In this document: positions 1-8,609 of the stretch, in pieces | Layout: every line of letters starts with the position of its first letter | How positions within the stretch are numbered: position 1 is the stretch's first letter | From: Paracoccus zeaxanthinifaciens ATCC 21588 | Lineage (GTDB): Bacteria > Pseudomonadota > Alphaproteobacteria > Rhodobacterales > Rhodobacteraceae | Direction: 5' to 3' | NCBI RefSeq assembly: GCF_000420145.1 | Contig: NZ_ATUJ01000005.1 | Span: 1 to 64,000, forward strand | DNA: 64,000 nt | The notes under the pieces: model-generated | Told to the model about the DNA's origin: nothing | Databases searched by the model: none | Seen by the model: the letters and a program-made list of their open reading frames with translations, nothing else | Translations under genes and position numbers: made by a program

Positions 1-281
1 CTCGCCTTGCGCAGGATCTCGTTTGCCTGACGCAGCTCCCGGTTCTCCCGTTCCAGCGCCTTCATCTTCTCGGTCATGTCGGTCGGGATGCCAGCCCGCT
101 TGCCGCTGTCGACCTCGGCCTTCTTGATCCACTCGTTCAAGGTCTGGGGCGCACAGCCGATCTTTGCGGAAATCGACATGACGGCCTGCCAGCGCGATCC
201 ATGCTGGCCCTCATTGTCGAGGACCAAGCGCACCGCACGCTCACGCACTTCGGGGGAAAATTTGTTCGTCGTCTTGCTCAT
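1..281 (-). CDS. IS3-family transposase OrfA (partial)
   Basis: The first 93 residues of a small DNA-binding transposase subunit are visible; the gene continues past the left edge. It starts [20 protein letters not shown] and has a helix-turn-helix of the transposase_8/HTH type (about residues 8-60, including [15 protein letters not shown]). A leucine-zipper-like heptad stretch follows ([20 protein letters not shown]), typical of IS3 OrfA. In this family OrfA is made alone or fused to OrfB by -1 frameshifting; the slip site is not in view. The ATG lies 53 bp inside the terminal repeat end. Confidence 0.9.
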   Translation of the reverse strand, partial: MSKTTNKFSPEVRERAVRLVLDNEGQHGSRWQAVMSISAKIGCAPQTLNEWIKKAEVDSGKRAGIPTDMTEKMKALERENRELRQANEILRKA

Positions 282-334
282 GATGCTCCATCCTACTCAG
301 GAGTTGGAGCCTCCGGCAAACCCGGAGCGGTTCA
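1..334 (-). mobile_element. IS3-family insertion sequence, one end
   Basis: The segment contains an OrfA transposase start and ends in an outward terminal inverted repeat. Read from the outside inwards on the minus strand, the repeat begins TGAACCGCTCCGGGTTTGCC at 334, followed by an imperfect hairpin and the orfA start codon at 281. A TGA...-type end and OrfA are typical of IS3-family elements. The rest (orfB and the other repeat) lies left of the window. Base 335 resumes methyltransferase coding sequence, so the insertion lies inside that gene. The 3-4 bp target duplication cannot be checked without the other end. Confidence 0.85.
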
Positions 335-590
335 GTTCCGTGTGCAGATCGGAAATCGCCCATCCAGCACCGTGACAAGTCACATCTCGAAGGACGGCCA
401 TTACTTCATCCACCCGGATCCTGCACAGGCCCGTGCGTTGACGGTCCGGGAGGCTGCGCGTCTGCAGACATTCCCGGACAACTACTTCTTCTGTGGAAAC
501 AGGACCCAGCAATACCATCAGGTCGGTAACGCGGTCCCGCCTTTCCTCGCCTTGAAAATCGCGCGCGTTATCCGTGAGATTATCGGCTGA
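335..590 (+). pseudogene. C5-cytosine DNA methyltransferase, C-terminal remnant cut by the IS
   Basis: About 84 codons encode the end of a DNA (cytosine-5) methyltransferase. The peptide has [17 protein letters not shown] and then [18 protein letters not shown], which fit motifs IX and X of the Dcm/M.HhaI class. Motif X completes the S-adenosylmethionine pocket. Motifs I, IV (Pro-Cys), VI and VIII are missing because the IS end abuts at 334; they should lie left of the IS. The open frame continues upstream into the IS only by chance. The stub has no start or ribosome site of its own. It converges with the minus-strand gene ending at 518 and overlaps it by 73 bp. Confidence 0.85.
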
Positions 591-1390
591 TCGTCCTGAC
601 CGCTAGCTTCTACCTCTTCCGGCACCACGTCTGCAGCGACACGTGCAAAGACGTTGCCGACCTCGGCGGCAAGCGCCTCGTCTGAAAGATAAGCCAGATC
701 GACTACCTGGTTTCGCAGTCTGAGCAGCTTGGTCGCGCGTCGCATGACGACTTCCATCTTGCCACGTCCGATCCGCTCGGCTGTCGCGAACCAGGCAGCT
801 GCCATGGCGCGCGACAGCCGGGCGTCACCTGCGATTGAGGCGCGTTCGAAGATCTGGACCATGGCGTCCTCGCTCAAGGCATTCAAAAGGTGCCAGCGAT
901 CCTCCCGGCCCTCCCCTTGGTCAAGGGTTCGACCGCGCATCCATAGCCGTTGGAAGGTGTTCCTCACGCCTCCTGCGAAGCGTGGTTTCTGTTCGGAGGA
1001 ATAGCGCCATACCGCGAACTCCTGAAGCAGGACGCAGGACATGAATGCCCAGACGTCGTCTCGAAGAAGCTCTCCTCCGTCTAGGTCCGGATGTTGGCCG
1101 AAGTAAGCTGCCACGCGCTTGTCAAAGTCCGACTTCTGTCGTTCCGATGCCGGATGTGGAAAGCCGCACTCCTGAGCGATGGCATCGATATTGCCCATGA
1201 TTTCGCCAACGAGCGCTCGATCCACAGAGCCTCCGCTTGCGGCGTACCAGACGTGTGCCTCGTAGGCCCTGAGGCGCTGATCGAGGTCGGAGCCAGGACG
1301 AATGCGTCCGTCCGATGAATTACTGAGATCCGCAAGGCACTTGTCTACCCCGATCGGCGACAGTCTGGGCAGGAGTTTCGCAACAGTCAT
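518..1390 (-). CDS. Uncharacterised MORC/Z1-system protein (perhaps DUF6339)
   Basis: This 290-residue protein is the last gene of the five-gene operon. Its ATG overlaps the stop of the preceding gene by 4 bp (ATGA), so translation is probably coupled. It looks soluble and mostly helical, with no signal peptide or membrane segment. Tryptophan-rich stretches occur in the middle ([20 protein letters not shown]), and the C-terminus is basic ([12 protein letters not shown]). I see no catalytic motif. From memory it resembles a family annotated as DUF6339 that sits beside Z1-domain genes, but I cannot confirm that. Its last 73 bp are antisense to the methyltransferase stub. Its role in the system is unknown. 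Confidence 0.8.
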   Translation of the reverse strand: MTVAKLLPRLSPIGVDKCLADLSNSSDGRIRPGSDLDQRLRAYEAHVWYAASGGSVDRALVGEIMGNIDAIAQECGFPHPASERQKSDFDKRVAAYFGQHPDLDGGELLRDDVWAFMSCVLLQEFAVWRYSSEQKPRFAGGVRNTFQRLWMRGRTLDQGEGREDRWHLLNALSEDAMVQIFERASIAGDARLSRAMAAAWFATAERIGRGKMEVVMRRATKLLRLRNQVVDLAYLSDEALAAEVGNVFARVAADVVPEEVEASGQDDQPIISRITRAIFKARKGGTALPT

Positions 1391-2301
1391 TCGATTTCTC
1401 CCATGTCCGCAGAAGCGTGAAGGGCAGCATGGAAAGCCCCGGGGGTTGCGGTCATCAGCCCGCGAATTTCCTCAGGCCGCATGCCGGGGAAGGCCATCTC
1501 GAGCCAGCTCGCGATCTGGCTTCCGACCGAGCCGTCCTCGCAAGCGATCAGCGTATCCCGCGCGTCTTCGTCTTCGAGGGTGCCGCGGCACATCTGGACC
1601 ATCACGTCTCCGAGGATCGCTTGCAGTGTTGTCGGATCGCCTTCTGCGACGCGTTCCGTCAACGCAGTGTGGTCTGCGTTCACGTAAAGACGTACGCTTC
1701 CCGTGAAGTCGGCCTGCAAGGAACCGGGCCTCCAATGGAGGTACCAGGGTGCGGTCTCCCACTTCTGACCCGGAAACGCCGCGCCGAACGGTACCATCTC
1801 CATCGGGAAGCGGGTGTCGCCGCCGTCCTCTAGGTGAATGTTGGACGTATCGGACCAAAGGCGCGATCCTGCGGTCTTGGGCGAGAGCGCCGAACCGGTC
1901 GGGATATCCTCCGCGAGCAGCACTTCGATGCGCACCAGCAGTCGGCCACTCAGGAGACGGCTTTCGATAGGCAGGCTGATCGCGAGGGGCTCGTGGAGCG
2001 GACCATCGATCACCTTTGTAAGAACGCGCTCCGTACGGCGGGCGAAGCGGCCGTTACCGGAGCCTGTCTTGGCTACAATCGCCAGCTTCAGGTCGTCCTC
2101 CGGGATCTGCAGCGAAGCGGCGGCTCCTGCAAAATCCAGCTCCAGCCGCGTGTCCAGTTGAAGGTCGCGGGCATAGTCCCAGTCATCCAGTTGACTGGAA
2201 ATGTGAAAGAGTGGCGAGCCCGGATCTCCGATCAGCCAATCGCGGAACCCCACGACTTCGTCGGGCAACGTGAGGAATGGCAGGGCAAAGCTGGTCGTCA
2301 T
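1387..2301 (-). CDS. Uncharacterised MORC/Z1-system protein
   Basis: The 304-residue product is not recognisable as an enzyme. The first 220 or so residues read as beta-rich (alternating hydrophobics, LQLDTRLELDFAG, LLVRIEVLLAED, SVRLYVNAD). The last 80 are helical and acidic. There is no signal peptide, membrane segment, P-loop or PD-(D/E)XK signature. The ATG overlaps the GHKL ATPase stop by 4 bp and the stop overlaps the next gene by 4 bp, so it is embedded in the operon and probably made in fixed ratio with its partners. A scaffold or substrate-recognition subunit is conceivable, but that is a guess from context only. Confidence 0.8.
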   Translation of the reverse strand: MTTSFALPFLTLPDEVVGFRDWLIGDPGSPLFHISSQLDDWDYARDLQLDTRLELDFAGAAASLQIPEDDLKLAIVAKTGSGNGRFARRTERVLTKVIDGPLHEPLAISLPIESRLLSGRLLVRIEVLLAEDIPTGSALSPKTAGSRLWSDTSNIHLEDGGDTRFPMEMVPFGAAFPGQKWETAPWYLHWRPGSLQADFTGSVRLYVNADHTALTERVAEGDPTTLQAILGDVMVQMCRGTLEDEDARDTLIACEDGSVGSQIASWLEMAFPGMRPEEIRGLMTATPGAFHAALHASADMGEIE

Positions 2302-4139
2302 GCTGCATCTCCCTCATCGAAGGTGAACTTGACCCCGACTGCGGCGTCATCGGGCATGGTCACTCGACAGACGACGCTTCCGCCATTGCTGCCGATCCTG
2401 ACCGCATTGCCGACAGTCTCTTCGCCGCGCAGCGTCAGATCCAGCAGCGAGATCTCGTAGCCGGGAGGCAAGTCCGTTGCATCCTCCAGTGATCCATCGA
2501 TGACAAGTTGTGGTGTCGCAATCAGGAGCATGTCGGGCTTGCTGCCATCGTTCTTCAGGTGCGCTTCGAAGAAAGCCGTGCGCTTGTCGTCGATCGTCTC
2601 CAGTTTCACGAAACGCGGCGGGGAGATCGAGATCTTCTTGCGAGTGCCGCCCCCGCTAGGACTCGCGCTGCGTCCGGGGCCCTTGCTTGATGTCTGCCCG
2701 AGCAGCTTGCCCAACTTGGTTGCCGTGCCGGCCAGGGACGGCCCCTTTTCCCCGGTTCCAGTCGTCGTGTTCTTCGGAAGTGCAAAAGTCTGGGCCGCTT
2801 GCCGGATCTCTCTCAGAGCGACATTGACGAAGGTTTTCTCCCGCCCCTTGGGCAGCATATCTGGGCTCCAGTCGTCATGGGCTGGAGGCTCAGCATCAGC
2901 AAAGGCGCGCTCGATGTCCTTGACGTTTGAACAGATGAATACACCGGCCCATTCGAGCCGGTCATCGGGGAAAGCCTCTCCGGGAAGATAGCGCACCACT
3001 AGTTCAACCGGTCGCATCAAGGCGATGTGCGATGCTGCCCGGGGTATCAGGCTTTCAGTCTTCTTGACGATAGGAGCGCGAGGCGAGCGCATGCCATGTG
3101 TGATGGCCAGATTTCCGAGCAGTGCCTTCGGGCGCTGGCAATGTACTTGCTCGCCTTCTCCGATACGCGCTTGCGCTAGCGCCTGTGCGAACAGGTCAAG
3201 TGGTGGAAAGCTCTCGGGCTCGGGGATCGGAATGTTCACTCCCTCGATTTCGAGATTGATAGCGAGCTTTCGGTTCGAAGGGGTCGAAGCGCACATCCGG
3301 GGCCAAAAATTCCAGAGGATGGACTCAACGAGGTCGGAGGGCAGTGTGGCGACATCATCGACATGAGGTGCTATGATCGCGATCGTCGTCCCGGTGAGAC
3401 CTTCATTCCGTTCGGGTAGGCCGAGGGCAAGCGCAAGCCTCACCGCGTCGTCGCCCTCGACGGGGTCGACGCCTCCGTCGCCGTCATCCTGCCCCCACCA
3501 ATGTCGACCCGTATAGCGCTTCGGAGTTCCGCTCCGATCATCCTCGAAAGCGTTGCCGAGGTGACAGCCCATGATGCGACGGACGGGCCGACCTGCGGAT
3601 GTGGTCTGGCTGTCGGCAATGATCGTGGAGCATCTGCTGAGGGCATAGAGTGAGGTCTTCCCGTAGCCGTATGTGCCTCCGCCCAAGTTTGTGTCTCGTG
3701 CAGCTCCGACATTGCGGAGGAAATTGACGAAATCGAGTTTCTCTCCTGCGGAAACCGCATCCGCGCGGGTTGGGCCTCCAAGGCCGGTCGTATTGAAATC
3801 GCAGATCTCGAAGATGCCAAGCTGGCTACCTTCGAGCACCCCATGGATATTGTGTTTCTCTCCGTCTTCGATGTCCTCGGGTTCGGTGGCCATTGGTGGG
3901 AGGTGGGAGAAGGCAAGTTTTCTGAACCTTTCAAGCTCTTCGCCGATCAGGACCCTGTAACGCAACTTGACGTCAACAGGACTGCCTTCAGGAGCGGCAT
4001 CGACCGAGTTCTGGATCGCTTCGCGGATCACGGTCTGGAGCAGTCCGAGAGCTGGTCGGCCGAGCAGCCGACGGAAGCCCTCACCGGCGATGTTCCCCGT
4101 CTTGGCAAAGGGTTCGCTATAGAGCGTGAGTGGCGTCAT
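2298..4139 (-). CDS. GHKL ATPase, MORC/MutL-like, of a Z1-type restriction system
   Basis: This 613-residue protein has an N-terminal GHKL (Hsp90/gyrase B/MutL-type) ATP-binding fold. The N box is visible as E40, N44 and D47 (REAIQNSVDA). A G1 box follows with D114, N116 and G119 (DFNTTGLGG), and a glycine-rich ATP lid at 153-161 (GGGTYGYGK). A Gly/Ser/Pro-rich linker lies near residue 480, before a beta-rich C-terminal domain of about 100 residues. GHKL ATPases of this kind act as ATP-gated DNA clamps. In prokaryotic MORC-type systems they pair with a Z1 helicase and a nuclease, exactly the neighbours here. It overlaps both neighbours by 4 bp. The nucleotide site looks intact. Confidence 0.9.
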   Translation of the reverse strand: MTPLTLYSEPFAKTGNIAGEGFRRLLGRPALGLLQTVIREAIQNSVDAAPEGSPVDVKLRYRVLIGEELERFRKLAFSHLPPMATEPEDIEDGEKHNIHGVLEGSQLGIFEICDFNTTGLGGPTRADAVSAGEKLDFVNFLRNVGAARDTNLGGGTYGYGKTSLYALSRCSTIIADSQTTSAGRPVRRIMGCHLGNAFEDDRSGTPKRYTGRHWWGQDDGDGGVDPVEGDDAVRLALALGLPERNEGLTGTTIAIIAPHVDDVATLPSDLVESILWNFWPRMCASTPSNRKLAINLEIEGVNIPIPEPESFPPLDLFAQALAQARIGEGEQVHCQRPKALLGNLAITHGMRSPRAPIVKKTESLIPRAASHIALMRPVELVVRYLPGEAFPDDRLEWAGVFICSNVKDIERAFADAEPPAHDDWSPDMLPKGREKTFVNVALREIRQAAQTFALPKNTTTGTGEKGPSLAGTATKLGKLLGQTSSKGPGRSASPSGGGTRKKISISPPRFVKLETIDDKRTAFFEAHLKNDGSKPDMLLIATPQLVIDGSLEDATDLPPGYEISLLDLTLRGEETVGNAVRIGSNGGSVVCRVTMPDDAAVGVKFTFDEGDAA

Positions 4140-5140
4140 GCGGCAAAGCTCCGGATCATTTCCTGACCAGTAGCCTCGTCCAGCCGATGGTCTCGTGCGT
4201 GTGTGAGGTCCAAGCCGTACTCGAGCCCGACGATACCATCGGGCAGGGTCACTCCAGGAAAGGACGAAGATACGATGCGTGGAAAGCCCTCACCTACCTC
4301 GTAGAAATCCATGCCCTCCAACTCAAAGGCCATGCTATTCCATTCATCTCCTTCGGGCTCACGGCACCCAATCGCAGCAAGGCGTGCATCGAGCATGACC
4401 TCATCGGCACCAAGAGCGATGATCTCGCGCCTCAGAAACGCAACACCTAAGGCGCCACCGTCACTCTGTTCGATTTTCAGATGGGCGAGGTACAGCTGTG
4501 CACCTGCCGGCGCGAGCAGCTGGTCAGGTCCATGTATCTGCACCCGCATTGCGTCTGCCCGCGTGGAGGTCTTGGTCTCCAGCGCGAAGGCGCCACGCCG
4601 AAAGTCATGGCGTTGGCCCGTAGGCCCAGTCCAGGCGGCGACGGCATCCGGCGACACGGCACAGAGCTTGGAGAGGATCACGAGCTCGCCGATTAGTCCC
4701 GCGAGCTCTGTCAGAGAGATTTCCGACTTCGGGGAGATCGCAAGCAGTTTCCTGAAATCCTCGATGGTGCCGTAAACTGCGGTTTCAGGGGCTTCCCCTG
4801 CCTCGATGCGTTCGAGGATCTCTTCTGCCAGGTCCGCGAAAACCCCGGCTAGGCGTGATTCCGTCAACATCAGATCGATGAAGTGCAATCCTTTGCCCGC
4901 GCTCCGATACGAGGCGTGACCAACTGTGAGGTTTCGGTTCCCGGCCGGCATCTTGCCTCCTCCCGGTCGAGCAACTGGTATGAGGAGCCTCGGTTCCCCA
5001 GCCGGCCCCGTTGCAATTCGGACTTGACCGAAGCCGGTGGAGATATCTGTTGTCCTGCTGGGTACCTCGAGGATGCCGTCGCCCTTGCCGCTCTTGCGGA
5101 TCTGATCCCATTCGCGGGAAAGCTGCTGGGCCTCAGGCAT
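4136..5140 (-). CDS. PD-(D/E)XK-type nuclease-like protein (DUF4420-like)
   Basis: The product has 334 residues if it starts at the ATG at 5140, which overlaps the Z1 stop by 8 bp. A longer frame reaches 5200 but runs deep into the Z1 gene. The likely nuclease core shows E152 (GELVIL helix), D179 (RHDFRRG) and E188-x-K190 (FALETKTS), the E...D...ExK pattern of PD-(D/E)XK enzymes. It resembles the family annotated as PD-(D/E)XK motif protein/DUF4420, known beside Z1 genes. The catalytic residues appear complete, so it is the best candidate for the DNA-cutting subunit of the operon. Specificity cannot be read from sequence. Confidence 0.82.
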   Translation of the reverse strand: MPEAQQLSREWDQIRKSGKGDGILEVPSRTTDISTGFGQVRIATGPAGEPRLLIPVARPGGGKMPAGNRNLTVGHASYRSAGKGLHFIDLMLTESRLAGVFADLAEEILERIEAGEAPETAVYGTIEDFRKLLAISPKSEISLTELAGLIGELVILSKLCAVSPDAVAAWTGPTGQRHDFRRGAFALETKTSTRADAMRVQIHGPDQLLAPAGAQLYLAHLKIEQSDGGALGVAFLRREIIALGADEVMLDARLAAIGCREPEGDEWNSMAFELEGMDFYEVGEGFPRIVSSSFPGVTLPDGIVGLEYGLDLTHARDHRLDEATGQEMIRSFAA

Positions 5141-7733
5141 TGGTGCCCTCCTCTTCGAAGTCCAGCTCGTCACCTGCCTCTTCGGTATCGTCGACTGCAT
5201 GGCCGTCTATCTCGACTGAGAAGTAGTTCCCCGAGCGATCCTTCTGTCCGGGGAAGACGATGCCGAAGCCGACAAGGTCGGACACGGCATCCAGAGATGC
5301 ACGCGACGTGGACTTGCGTGTCGGGTCGGGAGGGGATTCCGCATCGATGAGATAGATCAGCAGGAGTGGCTTTTCGGGCCGACAGGCCTTGTAGGCACTC
5401 CAGTCATGCTGATTTCCGGGCTCCTCATCTGCATCTATCAAGATGTCAGCCTTCGACATCAGGGCCTTGATGTCGGCATACAGCGTAGAGCTCTGCTTGA
5501 GCTTCGAACGCCGCATCGTTGATACTTCGCCGAGCCTACCCAAGGGGCGCTTGGATGACGTGCTCGACTTGGTGCTGATGACTGCCACATTCCAGTCTTC
5601 CAGACCGGCGGTGCGATCATCGAGGTACTGCAGGAGGTGCGGCTTCTTCAAGTCCATGTGCTCCTCCGAGATATCTGTTTCCCGGATGAAGCTGCGGATG
5701 GCCGCGAGGGGCACGTCGCGGAAAAGGCGTCCACGCTTCTCGATGGTGCCAGGTCCTTTCTGAAGAGCAGCATCGACTAATTTGGTTGCTGCTGCCCAGT
5801 TCGCCCCGACGATCTCGCTGTCCCGGTGGTTGAAGCGGATGGTCTGAACATGCTTACCCGCAAAGCTCATGCTGGTCGGGAAGGCGTGCCTCATCTTGGT
5901 CGCGGAGGTAATCGCCATCCCGGGAATTGCGCGCACCCTGACGGCGAACTGTGCGGGAGTTATCCCGTTCTCACGGTACATGGCGATGTCTTCCCGGATC
6001 TCCTCCTCGATCACGGCAAGTGATCTGAACTTCGAAGCCAGGTCGTCCGTGGTCCAGAGGCGGGGCAGGTCTTCGTAGCCCTGACGATAGCCGAACCATC
6101 GGCCCATCTGGAGGAGCGTGTCGTACTGCCTGGAGGTCCTGAGGAAAAAGGAGACGCTGAGCCCTTCCAGCGTCAGGCCGCGTGCAAGGACGGTGCCGCC
6201 GACGACGATGCAAGTGACTGGAGAGCCCGAGAAATCGAGGCGCATTTCTGCATCTGACACCCCATTTTCGACGGGATAGGTCAGCTGCTCCAATACGTCG
6301 GGCAGATATTTTCGCACGGCGTCGTACTGCTCCGGGATGCCCTTGCCATCGGCGGCCGTTGACCGTGTCCGCTCATCCTCAAAAACTTGTCTGAGTTTGG
6401 CAGCTGCATCTCCGGAGTCCGCGATGAAATCATCTCGTCGCTCGTCAACCCAGTTCTTGATGAGTTCCGACATGTACTCGTGTTGAGCAACATACTGCGA
6501 TGAATGCACAAGCATCGACATGTGCTTGTCGGTTTGCCCACGTGCCCTGCGGATCGCGCAGCTTGCCAGGAACCAGAGGACGGCTCTCTCCAAGGACGGT
6601 GTCATCAGCGGTCTGAAGGCTTCCTTGTCCTTCGGCGACTTCGGACGCAGCAGATCGGGTTCATCTTCTCCGAGTATGCGGATCATGTCCCGCTCGCGGG
6701 CGTCCACGTCGTCGCTGTCGCTTCCGAAGACTTCCCGCGCCCCGAAATAGCCGACGGGGCGCTTGAGGGCCGTAATGAAGTCGCGCGGATACAGATCGTC
6801 CAGATCCATATCGTTGCCATAGGGGTACGGATTGATGAAGACATTCGCGAATGGAGTGGCCGTGTAGCCGACATAGCTCACCGCAGGGAGAGCTCTCAGC
6901 GCGCGCCTGATTTCCTCGTTGATCCTTGTCATGTCGAATTCGCCGCGTGCTGAATTCACCGAAGCCTGATCGCATTCGTCATCGATCAGGAGCACCTTCA
7001 GTTTCTTCATGATTGCAGTGGGCGTTCGGTCGATGGTGCGCCTCAACTTCTTAAGGCGGCTTCCTTCCTTCTTCATGACGATTAGTTGCGCGTGCCCATC
7101 TGCCGGCATGGTGAAACCGCCATTTGCTGGTTGCACGAAGTCGTCTTCACTCGTGGTGTAAAGCTGCCAGAGGCTTCGGTGCCTTAGGACATCCTTTTCA
7201 AAACGGTCCTGCGTCTGTTGTCGAAGTTTGTTCGTCACGCCGCCGAGAACGATGACCAAATTGTAGCCAGCATCCACGGCTTTCGCCATTACAGCGGTCA
7301 TGTTCGCGGTCTTGCCCGATTGAACATATCCCACGACCAGGCCCCTGCAGGCAAATTTGTCATCGTTGGGGTTGCCGAGGAGCGAAACCACTTCTGAAGA
7401 GGCGTCATCTAGTGAGCCGATTGTATCCGGATCCCAACCTTTGGTCTTCAGGTATTCATGCAAAGCGGGCCAGTGACGCTCCTCGATCGCAGGTCCGGAA
7501 TACCACTCCGGGCGAGGATCTATTATCGAGAAAGGACGCAGAATTTCCACATCCTGAAGCTCCTCGCGTACGAGCTCCACGGCTTGGGCCAATGCCGCAG
7601 ACATTGCGTCGTTGAAGGGGGTGAAGGCGGAGAGTTCGGTGCGAATGGCGTTCGCTGTGTCTTCGAGGCTGCCGTAGTTCACGTGGCGCTGACGAAGTTG
7701 CGTCGCAAAGGTTTCAGTCTGTGGGCTGGTCAT
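5133..7733 (-). CDS. Z1-domain SF2 helicase-like ATPase
   Basis: This 866-residue first gene of the operon encodes a superfamily II motor of the Z1 type. Walker A is G135-YVQSGKT-142 and motif II is DDECD (251-255). The Z1 hallmark TATPFAN is at 291-297, and a motif VI-like QMGRWFGYRQGYEDLPRLW with its arginine finger comes later. An N-terminal helical region of about 110 residues and a long C-terminal region flank the motor. The Z1 clade is known from restriction-modification operons with MORC/MutL-like ATPases. The ATG at 7733 has GAGG seven bases upstream; a TTG four codons earlier is less likely. All motor motifs look intact. Confidence 0.9.
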   Translation of the reverse strand: MTSPQTETFATQLRQRHVNYGSLEDTANAIRTELSAFTPFNDAMSAALAQAVELVREELQDVEILRPFSIIDPRPEWYSGPAIEERHWPALHEYLKTKGWDPDTIGSLDDASSEVVSLLGNPNDDKFACRGLVVGYVQSGKTANMTAVMAKAVDAGYNLVIVLGGVTNKLRQQTQDRFEKDVLRHRSLWQLYTTSEDDFVQPANGGFTMPADGHAQLIVMKKEGSRLKKLRRTIDRTPTAIMKKLKVLLIDDECDQASVNSARGEFDMTRINEEIRRALRALPAVSYVGYTATPFANVFINPYPYGNDMDLDDLYPRDFITALKRPVGYFGAREVFGSDSDDVDARERDMIRILGEDEPDLLRPKSPKDKEAFRPLMTPSLERAVLWFLASCAIRRARGQTDKHMSMLVHSSQYVAQHEYMSELIKNWVDERRDDFIADSGDAAAKLRQVFEDERTRSTAADGKGIPEQYDAVRKYLPDVLEQLTYPVENGVSDAEMRLDFSGSPVTCIVVGGTVLARGLTLEGLSVSFFLRTSRQYDTLLQMGRWFGYRQGYEDLPRLWTTDDLASKFRSLAVIEEEIREDIAMYRENGITPAQFAVRVRAIPGMAITSATKMRHAFPTSMSFAGKHVQTIRFNHRDSEIVGANWAAATKLVDAALQKGPGTIEKRGRLFRDVPLAAIRSFIRETDISEEHMDLKKPHLLQYLDDRTAGLEDWNVAVISTKSSTSSKRPLGRLGEVSTMRRSKLKQSSTLYADIKALMSKADILIDADEEPGNQHDWSAYKACRPEKPLLLIYLIDAESPPDPTRKSTSRASLDAVSDLVGFGIVFPGQKDRSGNYFSVEIDGHAVDDTEEAGDELDFEEEGTNA

Positions 7734-7913
7734 GAAATGCCTCAAGTCATATTCACGACCACGTTAATCGCACGAACCGACCTCTAGCAATTTATTGTGC
7801 GCAGGTTTCTTTTGGGTTGTGTCGCGAGACGAGGGTGTCGCCGACGCTGTCGTCAGCGCCAGCCTGTACGGGCAGCTTGTGTCAGTTGACGGGTTCGCAA
7901 TCAAATTTCGAGA
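7734..7913. other. Intergenic leader of the Z1 operon
   Basis: 180 bp separate the XRE regulator stop from the Z1 start. The part nearest Z1 is relatively AT-rich (7740-7800) and could hold the operon promoter. I see no convincing -35/-10 pair, operator palindrome or terminator hairpin. The regulator lies upstream on the same strand, so read-through is also possible. Confidence 0.4.
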
Positions 7914-8609
7914 TTACTCGAGGTCTTTTCTCCTGGCGTCACGACTCCGACGCTCTGCGCGACGCTCTTCCTCATGACGCTCTTGCAAGAGCTCTTCGAT
8001 GGCATCCAATCCCCAGCCGCCCTCTCGATACCAGCGGTCAAGGTTGGCCCACTCTTCCGCAACGCGCTTGGGGACCGACGTTGTCGCCACTGCGCCAAGT
8101 TCGCTGACCTCACCTGCGATTTTTCGAGCAGGCGCCTCAGCATCAACGGGTAAGTACAGATCGTGCTCAGACAGTAACGCCATGGCCTCGTTATAGCGAT
8201 CAATGATCCTATCGCGGGTTTCGGCCCAAATGGGATCGCGGCGGGCGTTGAGGAGGTCGTGCATGTCGACGTCGCCGCGTGCCACAATCTGTAGGAGTAG
8301 GGAGCTCGGCATGTCGCGCTCTCCACTTTCGTAGCCTCGATAGGCTCGTACGGAGCAGCCCAGTTCTTCTGCCAACTGATCTTGGGTGAGCTCGCGACGA
8401 CCGCGGTATTTACGAAGCCCTTGGCTGAGGCTCATTTCACCTCGCCGGTAGCAGCGTTCAAAGGTTCGCGCCTCTTCCGCCTCCTCGTGTCGCGCGCTCT
8501 GAGAACGCTCGATCTGCTTCCGCCTGATCCAGCCCTTTTGCTGCGCTGACATTCCCGGGCGAATCACCAAATTGTCCTGGTCCGGGTCGGGCTTGAACTG
8601 GAATGGCAT
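7914..8609 (-). CDS. XRE-family helix-turn-helix regulator
   Basis: The 231-residue protein carries a Cro/C1-type HTH at about residues 63-110 (LTQDQLAEELGCSVRAYRGYESGERDMP). A highly charged coiled-coil-like stretch precedes it (30-55), and a Glu/Arg-rich helical tail follows. I chose the ATG at 8609 because AAGGA stands seven bases before it; in-frame starts at 8624 and 8687 lack this. It lies 180 bp upstream of the Z1 gene on the same strand, so it probably controls the restriction operon. It is also divergent from the excisionase gene at 8746 and could control element excision. Which of these it does is inference. Confidence 0.8.
   Translation of the reverse strand: MPFQFKPDPDQDNLVIRPGMSAQQKGWIRRKQIERSQSARHEEAEEARTFERCYRRGEMSLSQGLRKYRGRRELTQDQLAEELGCSVRAYRGYESGERDMPSSLLLQIVARGDVDMHDLLNARRDPIWAETRDRIIDRYNEAMALLSEHDLYLPVDAEAPARKIAGEVSELGAVATTSVPKRVAEEWANLDRWYREGGWGLDAIEELLQERHEEERRAERRSRDARRKDLE

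Noticed and set aside
201..334. Start of the methylase frame inside the IS
   Set aside because: The frame continues into the IS by chance; the peptide before 335 is not methylase-like and belongs to IS sequence read on the other strand.
4136..5200. Longer start of the nuclease-like protein at 5200
   Set aside because: It would overlap the Z1 gene by 68 bp and adds a Lys/Arg/Ser-rich stretch; ATG 5140 gives an 8-bp overlap like the rest of the operon.
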